DNA from: an uncultured Saprospiraceae bacterium
GTDB taxonomy: Bacteria > Bacteroidota > Bacteroidia > Chitinophagales > Saprospiraceae
NCBI GenBank assembly: GCA_938041325.1
Contig: CALIAG010000399.1
Location: 1-35,640, forward strand
DNA length: 35,640 nt
Direction of reading: 5' to 3'
Shown: one piece after another, positions 16,449 through 25,400 of the stretch
Layout of the letters: every line of letters begins with the position of its first letter
Numbering within the stretch: position 1 is the stretch's first letter
Made by a program: the position numbers and the translations under genes
The notes under the pieces: model-generated
Databases searched by the model: none
What the model saw: only the letters and a program-made list of their open reading frames with translations
What the model was told of the DNA's origin: nothing

Positions 16449-19400
16449 ATGAAAAAGCACCTTTACATGCTGTATTTGCTGATATTAACTATCAGCGTAA
16501 ATACCAATGCTCAGAACAACCTAAACGTAGGATTCGTTGATTTAACAACGGTTCCTGATTTTCTAAATATATGCGGAGATTCCGATACAGAAATTGTTCT
16601 AGTATCGGTAAACGGCTCTGATAACGCGGCTCGGCAAAATATTGTCGCAACCGCTAACTTATTTGAAGGAGTCTTGTTTGAAGGCTTCGATGCCGCAAAT
16701 TCTTCTGCTGGAGTTACATTAATAAGTGCAGCAGATCCAACAGCACCAATCTTTGGATTACCGGACCTTCAACCTGGAGCAACTTCTAGTGTTGAAATTG
16801 CATTTTCAATTTCTGCAAAATGCGAATATCTGGATACTATAAATGCAAACAATTCTGCTTCAGTTTCGGATTTATGGTCTTTCTCATATGATTTAGGAGG
16901 AAGTACTTTTACCGAAGATGATGTTAATACCGAATATAAAGATGCTTTCGCAGTACCAAGTTTTACAATTGATATTGTAAACAATAACGGTGTAGCAAGA
17001 GTGGGGCAGTGTTACAATAGAGATGTTGTGGTTACAAACTCCGGATTAAATGGTTTTGTAGATAATACTATATACGAGAATGCTCAAGGAGCAGGTGTAT
17101 ACGTTTCAGCTTTAGAAGTAAATGGAATTCCGGTTACGATGACAAAAGTATTTGACATTGCTTCAGGAGATACCATTATTACTGCCACATTAGATAGCAC
17201 ACATTTTAAATTAAACACAATTGGTTCAGGAAATCCTGGAGATGGCGATAATTTTTTCGATCCAAACGAAACAGTAACCATTACGGAAACAATTTGTTTG
17301 GTTGATTGTGGTTTATCACGTGCATCTATTCACAGTTCATCTTGGGGCTGCGAAGGAAGGTTTTGTAACTCGATATCTATTTCCGATTTTATGACAATTG
17401 GACAAGGTGCTGCGAATGTAATTGTCACTAGAGGTGGAACCATACCCGATCAAAATACAGGATATTGCCAAGTAGGTACAATCTCCTTTACTATATCAAA
17501 TCAAGGTGTTGAAATAGACCCAGGTTTTGCAACTATGACTGATATCGCTGCCGGTGTCGGTTTAAGTGTTTTTATGGACTTAGCAAATGGAGGATACAAC
17601 ATTACCTCTTTCTCAATTGCCGGTGTAGATATACCAGGCTTTATGTCCAATAACTTTTTGGATGGCGACCCGTTATTTGCTGTAGATCCAGATGGAGCTG
17701 GTGGTTTGTCAGATTGGGATAACGATGGATTTTTTGATGATTTAGAACTCAATCAATCTTTTGAAATTACCGCCCAATACGAATTTGATTGCGGCCAAGC
17801 ACAGCAATTAGGTGATGATGAAACTTGTCCAAATGAATTTCTTACATCAATCGGAATGCAAATCGATTTTACCGATTTATGCCAAATGAGAATTCCGAGT
17901 GGAAATCAATTTTTAAGTCTACATGCACCTTCTAACTCAAGATCTTCAGAAGAAAATGTTACAGACCCAGATGCCTTTGTTGTATTCGATACTTTTTACA
18001 TTTCGCATACTCAATCAAGAGCTGTAAATAATTTTGAAAAGAACTGTGGAGGCAATGAAGAATATAAAGCTTTTATTGTTTTACCAGCAGGTGTTACTCC
18101 AGTCATAACACATACTACTTTAGTAAAAGACGCAGGCGTACCTTTTTCTATGTCTTCAAATTTTATGAGTAATGATACATTCTTTATGGTATTCGATGCC
18201 AGCGTTACTCCTTTTATTAGTGGTTCTTATGAATTGGTTTTTGCGCTTCAAGCAGATTGTACTGCAGAAGTCGGACCTACAAATTTTCCAACACAGCTCT
18301 CATTCAATTGTCCAGAAGGGGGATGTGATTGTGAACATATTTGGTGGTGTGGTGAAATGCAAGGACCTCAACTACACTCAACAAATCCACCATGTGCATC
18401 CGCTCTTTGTCCGGTTGGATTACAAACGACTGGTTTTGATGTAAATAGAACATCTTTCGGATATACAGATACATCATATACTGTTGCCTACGATCAATCA
18501 TTGGCAAACAAAAAAGTAGCGATTGCTTGTGATTCTGTTGAAATGAGAATAGTTAATCTAGTAGGAGATACACCTTTGACTGATAGTATAGGAATGGTCA
18601 TAACTTATGATAACATTGATGGGACGATGTCCACTGATGAAACTTTCTTATTTGATTATGGAACACTTCGTATTACAAATGGAGGCTCAGAATATATTTG
18701 TACTGTTCAACCAGATGTCTTAACTACGGTTGCGATAGATAGTTCGAAACAACTCACGTTTGATTTAGATTCCTGTTTGATTAATTTCGGAATTACCTTA
18801 CAACCCGGTGATACCGTTGAATTTGTAGCAAACTTTGGTTTGAATCCCGAAGGTCCTTACTTAGTGAACTTTAGAGACGTTCCTAACTTGAGAGGATATG
18901 GATATGGAAGTGTTGCAGGAACAGATTATGCTTGTGATAATTTCGGAGATAACTTTACCATTGCAAAGGTTCAATCCGTTTTTAATATTCCTAACAGCTT
19001 AAACTATCCTGAAGGATGTGAAGAAACATTCCTCGAATATAAAATATTAACAACCAATAATGGTTTTAGTGATTGGTTTGGAAATGAGTACAGACAAGCA
19101 TTAAAAATCGATTCAATTACTTTCGATTTTGATACAGCATTCACATCTGCATTTACAATTTTCGAACCGCAGGTTTTTATAAGAAATCACCCTGTTCATG
19201 GCAACGAATTTTTTGATGCTCCAGCATTTGAATCATTTCCTGATGGACACTATGTTGCTGCTTACGACACCTTGACTGGTGTTCCTGCTTTGAATACAGC
19301 TCAAGGGGTAACTCCAGTTTTCAACTTTAGAATAAGATTGATTCCAAACTGTAGATCACAAGCTGCAAGTTCGAACGGAGACAATAGATTTCAAATGGAT

Positions 19401-22400
19401 CCATCGATTTATTTTAATGATCGATTTTATGCGAATGATATTGGAGATGGAAGTTGTACTGATTATATAATTGAATCAGAAACTAGAAATGTGGATTACA
19501 CCAATCCACCCGAATTGACCTTTACTCCAGTAACTAATCCTAACTACACTTTAGGAACAGATACTGCAGAATGGATCCTTCAACTTTGTAATGTAAGCTT
19601 TTCTTCAGGAGCTGGATTGACTTGGGTTGCGTTGGAAGACAGCAATGCTTTAGTCGAAATCGTATCCTTTGAAGATATCAGTGATCCGATGAATGTTAGT
19701 CAATTAACGTTTGATACGTTTGGAATGGTTGGAAACAATTATTTCGCATATTTAAATGGTTTGACCAAAGCAGATGGAATGGCGCCTTTAGACCAGATTT
19801 GTAATATCATTAGAGTAAGAGGTGTTGTGGATCGTTGTGGAACTACTGATATTACTGCAAGAGTTGGATGGAATTGTATCGCTTATGAAGAAGCAGACTG
19901 GACACCGGAATTATATCCTCCTTGTGAAGATTTAACAATGGATTTAAGTCTGACAACATTGACTGCATTTTTAGATGCGAATGTTGTAGAGCAACCTGCT
20001 GTTAATCCAGAAATTTGTGATACCAATACAATCGCAATTCTAGTAAGAAATACGGACAGAGGTATAGCCGAAAATATACGGACTCAAATTATATTACCAC
20101 TTACTGGTGCTAGTTTTGTACCGGGGTCTTTTGAAGTGGCATATCCGTCGAGTCAGCCGTTTACATCAATAGCTGCAAATCCTACTTTTGTGGGGACAAA
20201 TGCAAGAGGGAATATTTATGAATTTAGCGATTTCTCTCCATTGAGTGCTTTTCTTGATGAAAATGGATTAGCTGGATTTAATACCATTAATCCCGCGATA
20301 GATTCTAATGAATTCCAGATTAGATATAAGTTCGTAACAGATTGTGATTACGTCAGTGGATCCTTGAATTACTATAACTTTACTGGATTCCAAAAATGTG
20401 GAGATCCTACTAATCTAGAGACGGGAGAAACTTTACCAATTACAATTAATGGGGCTGAAATTGATCCTGCGAAAACATTTGATATTGCGTTTTCTGATCC
20501 TGGAGGTTTATTCCCAGGGCAAGTAAATACATTGTCTATTAGAGTGGAGAACAGAGGAACAGCACCAACAGATACAAGCGATAAAGTAAAACTCAAATTA
20601 CCATTAGGCATAGACTATCAATTGAATTCTTCAAGCAGCACACTGCCAGCAAGTTGGACAATTGAAGAACCTACCAGTGATACAATTAATGGCTTTCAAA
20701 TGATTTATTGGTGTTTGCCTCCAGGCGTACCTCAGTTTGAAACCATGGAGTTTTCATTTGATCTTGATGTACCAGATTACGATTGTAGTACCTCAAGTTT
20801 AGAAACAGAATTATTTACGATTTCTATTAGAGAATTGGCTTGTGCTTCACAAGGTATCTTGTGTGATGTCGAATTGATTACTTCAACAAATGTTGGGCAA
20901 TTGACTGACCTTCCAATTTTTCAAAATAACTTGTCTTTTGATTTGAGCTCATTTAATGCAGTAACAAGTACTTGCTTGAATGCAAATCAAGAACAAATTT
21001 CTGTGGTCGGAAACTTGACCTATACAGGAGAGCCTTTCCCAGCAGTTCCATTTAACGTTAACTACTTTTTTGATTTTGCTGGAAATGGAATTTTTGATGT
21101 AGGGGATGTACAATTGGCCACTTTTACAGAAAATGGACCATTTGTAAATGGTGACGTAATCACATTGTCACATACTTTTGCAGCTGGCTTGAGCCAAGTT
21201 TGCTCGATAGTTGCGGCTATTGATACTGCAGGATTGAATTTATGTGGACCGAGTGAAACGCCTCTTGGAGAAATTCAACTTTTAAATGCAGGTGAAGATC
21301 AACTGTTTTGTGAAGATATGCCGACTGTAATAAATACAGCAGTAGGTGATGGCAATTGTGCAGGTGTATTTGGGTATACTTATAATTGGACCGCTATAGC
21401 TCCTGCTTCAGTAACAGACTTGAGCAATTCGACTATTCCGAATCCGAATTTAATGATTTCCCATAATGGAATGACAGAGGATACTTTGAGGTATGTTTTG
21501 GAAACAATAAGACCTTCTTGTGCTTCGGTTAATTATGATACAATCAATGTAGTTCGCGGAGTAACTGTAGATATTGCTCCATTCACACCTTTGACGATCA
21601 ACTCAGGAGATGCCGTTACATTAACGCCTTCTTTCACAGGTTCTTCTTCAAACTTTACTTATGAATGGTCGCCAACGGGGTCTTTAGATGATGCAAGTAT
21701 AGAAAATCCAGAAGCTACTCCAATGTCTACAACGACCTATTATGTTACCATTACTTCGGCAGCAGGTTGCTCAGATGTGGATAGTGTTTTGGTTAATGTA
21801 AATGCAGGTTTAGATGCGATGATATTTGTAGCAGATACGCTTATTTGTGAATCAGAAGAATTCCAATTATTTGCAAGTGGAGGAACTAACTTCCTTTGGG
21901 AGCAAGACCCTGCAAACCCTCCTGGAGCTTCATTCAGCGATCCAAATAGTCCAAACCCATTCTTTATTGGTGGGCAAAACGGATCAAGCTATGATCTTTG
22001 GGTTGTTGTGGTGGATATTGCAGTACCTGGTGTAACGGATACAGCATTCATAACATTGACCGTTGACAATATTATTTGTGATTGTGAATCAGTAACATTG
22101 AATAGTGTTGTAATAACAGAAGCGAGTTGTGGAAATTTTGATGGTAGCGCAACCGTAAATATTGTAGAAGACCCTGCAGATTTTGACTTTATATGGTCAC
22201 CTGATATTGGAACTCCAAACGCAGATGGAAATACAAGAACTGATTTAATAGCAGGAGGATATACTGTTCAAGTAATTAATCCAAACGATGACTCTTGTGT
22301 AACAGAAGTTTTCATTGCGGTAAGCAACGAAGATGGACCTGATGCAACAGTTATTATGGCTCCAGCAACATGTGAGTCGGCAGATGGAAAAGCAACGATG

Positions 22401-25400
22401 TTCCCATCCAACTTTACTTATTTTTGGCCGGATGGATTCATTGGAGATGATAGAGCTGATTTAACTGCAGGGAATTACATCGTAACATTGACAGATCCAA
22501 TAAACCCGAATTGCCCTGGTGTAATAGCTGTAGAGATTGAATCTGAAAATATTTTAGATGCAACGGTTGTATTTAATACACTTCCAGATTGTAATGCTTC
22601 AAATGGAGAAGTTACAATAAACGTAACAGGTGGATCCGGGAATTACGTTTACAGTTGGTCAAGTAATTCAGATACACAAACTGGTTTAGCAGCAGGAACA
22701 TATATGGTTACCGTTTATGATGTAGATGCCGGATGTGAGTTAATCGTTCCTTTTGTGTTGGCGAATGATGTACCTGGAGCAGACGTAATGATCACGGATA
22801 CCACGCATGTAACATGTAATGGATTGAGTGATGGTGCATTTGTCTTTTCCTTAAATCTTGATCCAGCCTTCGCGGGACCAGAAACAGTAATTATTACAAA
22901 CGGAACAGATACCGTTACAAATACGAATTTACAAGTTGGAGAATATTGCGTACAAGTTTTAGACGCAAATGGTTGTATTGCCGGAGGAGCATGTCTTGAA
23001 ATATCAGAGCCAGATTTACTGGAGGTTGTCTATGTGACAACTCGAGATTGTGAATCTCTAGGAACAATTACAACTTTGGTAAGCGGAGGAACTCCTCCTT
23101 ATACATATGCATGGCAAGACGCACCAGGGATGCCTAACTTATCAAGTCGAGTTGACTTGGCTCAAGGCAATTACCCTTCAATTATTCAAGATGCAAACGG
23201 TTGTAGAGTAGCAGAGACTGTACCTGTAGAAGGATGTCCTTGCGAAGAAATAGCAACAAATGGAACTGTAGTTGTCCAGGCAACTTGTGGAAATTCTGAT
23301 GGTACAGGAGAGATATTAATGGATGCAGATCCAACACTATTCGGTTTTACTTGGACGCCCGATGTAGGAACGCCTGGTGCAACTGGAAATATTAGATCAG
23401 ATTTGCCATTTGGTACCTATCAAGTTGGAATTTTTGATTTGACTACACCAGAATGTATCACAGATGCTTTCGTAGTAATTACAAATGCGAATGGTCCAAT
23501 GGCGACTTATACATCAACGCCAGCTACATGTGAAGCTGCAGATGGAACTGCAACTTTAAATCCTGCTACCTATACTTACACTTGGAGTGATGGTGGAGCA
23601 GGAGCAACAAGAAACGATTTATTCGAAGGTTCTTATTTTGTTACTTTGGTAGATCCGGCTGATCCCGATTGTCCAAATGTAATGGAAGTGATCATCGGCC
23701 AAGATAACCCGCTGATTGCAGATGTAGTTGTGAATACTCAACCAGATTGTATGACAGCAAATGGTTCAGTTACTGTGAATGTTATGGGTGGCAGCGGTAG
23801 TTACACTTACAGCTGGCCAAGCAATACCAATACCCAAAATGGTTTAGCAGCAGGCACCTATGTAATAACGGTAACAGATACAGATGCAACGGGATGTGGA
23901 TTGCCAGTCATTTTTGTGCTGACAGATAATGTGCCACCAGCTACAGTAACTATAACCGATACCGTAGATGTTAGTTGCCCTGGTGCAGAAGATGGAAGAA
24001 TAGATTTCACCGTTAATTTTGATGGAGCATTTACTGCTCCTGCAGATACCATTATTACTGACGGTTACACTACTTATACAAATGGAAGTTTGCCAGGTGG
24101 TGATTATTGTATGGAAATAAGAGATGGAAACGGTTGTGTAGCTGGTGGAGTTTGTTTCAAAATTGAAGAACCAGATCCATTGAATACAGACTTTTTAATT
24201 GACCCAGATTGTGGTGGTGCAGGAATGGTTGCCATAAATGTAACAGGAGGAACAGAACCATACACATTTGATTGGGCAGATTTAGATGGTACAGATAATA
24301 TAGAAGATAGAATGGGTATTGGAGCTGGTTTTTATGCCGTAACAGTTTCAGATGCGAGTTCATGCACTGCAGAAGAAAATGTTGAAGTTCCAGTTTGTCC
24401 GTGTACAATACCTGTTTTGAATTCAGTTCAGGTTGTTCAAGCGACTTGTGGAAACGCGGATGGCTCAGCAACCATTGATTTGGATAGCGATGAGAGTTTA
24501 TACGAATACACATGGACACCGAATTTAGGAATTGCAGGTGCAACACCAAATGTTCGTACCAATCTTCCAGCTGGTGGATACGTTGTAGAAATTGAAGATG
24601 CAGATCACGGACAATGTTTCACCGAAATATTAGTAGTGATTTCAAACTCTGATGGACCAATGGCTACCTACGAATCAACACCAGCAAATTGTTTTGCTCC
24701 GTCTGGTTCAGCAACCTTTGATCCTGATTCATTGAATTACTTATGGCCAGATAGTTTGATAGCTGATACAAGAAATGATTTGATGGCTGGAAGCTATTTT
24801 GTTACCATCTCTGAAGTAGGAGATACCGCAAACTGTTATAATGTAATTGAAGTAATGGTTGCAGACACAAATGCACTTGAAGTAACTTCAGTTGTCAATA
24901 GCTTACCAGATTGTGGCGTAGCAAATGGATCCGTAACCCTCAGCGTGACCGGAGGATCTGGCACATATGCATACAGTTGGCCAAGCGGTACAGACACCGA
25001 GACCAACCTTGCGTCAGGTGTGCATACCGTTACCATTACAGATCAAGATAGTACCATGTGTTCTATTGAATATACTTTCGCATTATCAGACAATGTTCCA
25101 CCAGCAACAGTTTCAATCACAGATACGATTGATGTCACTTGTTTTGGTGCAATGGATGGTGGTGTCGTTTATGAGGTACTATTTGATTTAGCGTTTAACG
25201 CACCAGCGGATACGGTCATTACAGACGGTACCAATACCTTTATGAATAATAACTTACCTCCGGGTGACTATTGTATATTGATTTCTGATGCTGCAGGATG
25301 TATCGCAGGCAATGCTTGTTTCACTGTTGTTGAACCAGAGGATCTGGATTTACTCTTTGTGATTACACCGACTTGTAGCAACACTGGATCAATTGACGTG

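Noticed and set aside
24157..24549. Minus-strand ORF of 130 codons inside the giant adhesin
   Set aside because: Antisense shadow of the repetitive coding sequence: low-complexity H/L/Q-rich translation, no start context and no independent evidence. The same holds for the other minus-strand ORFs between 16.7 and 27 kb.
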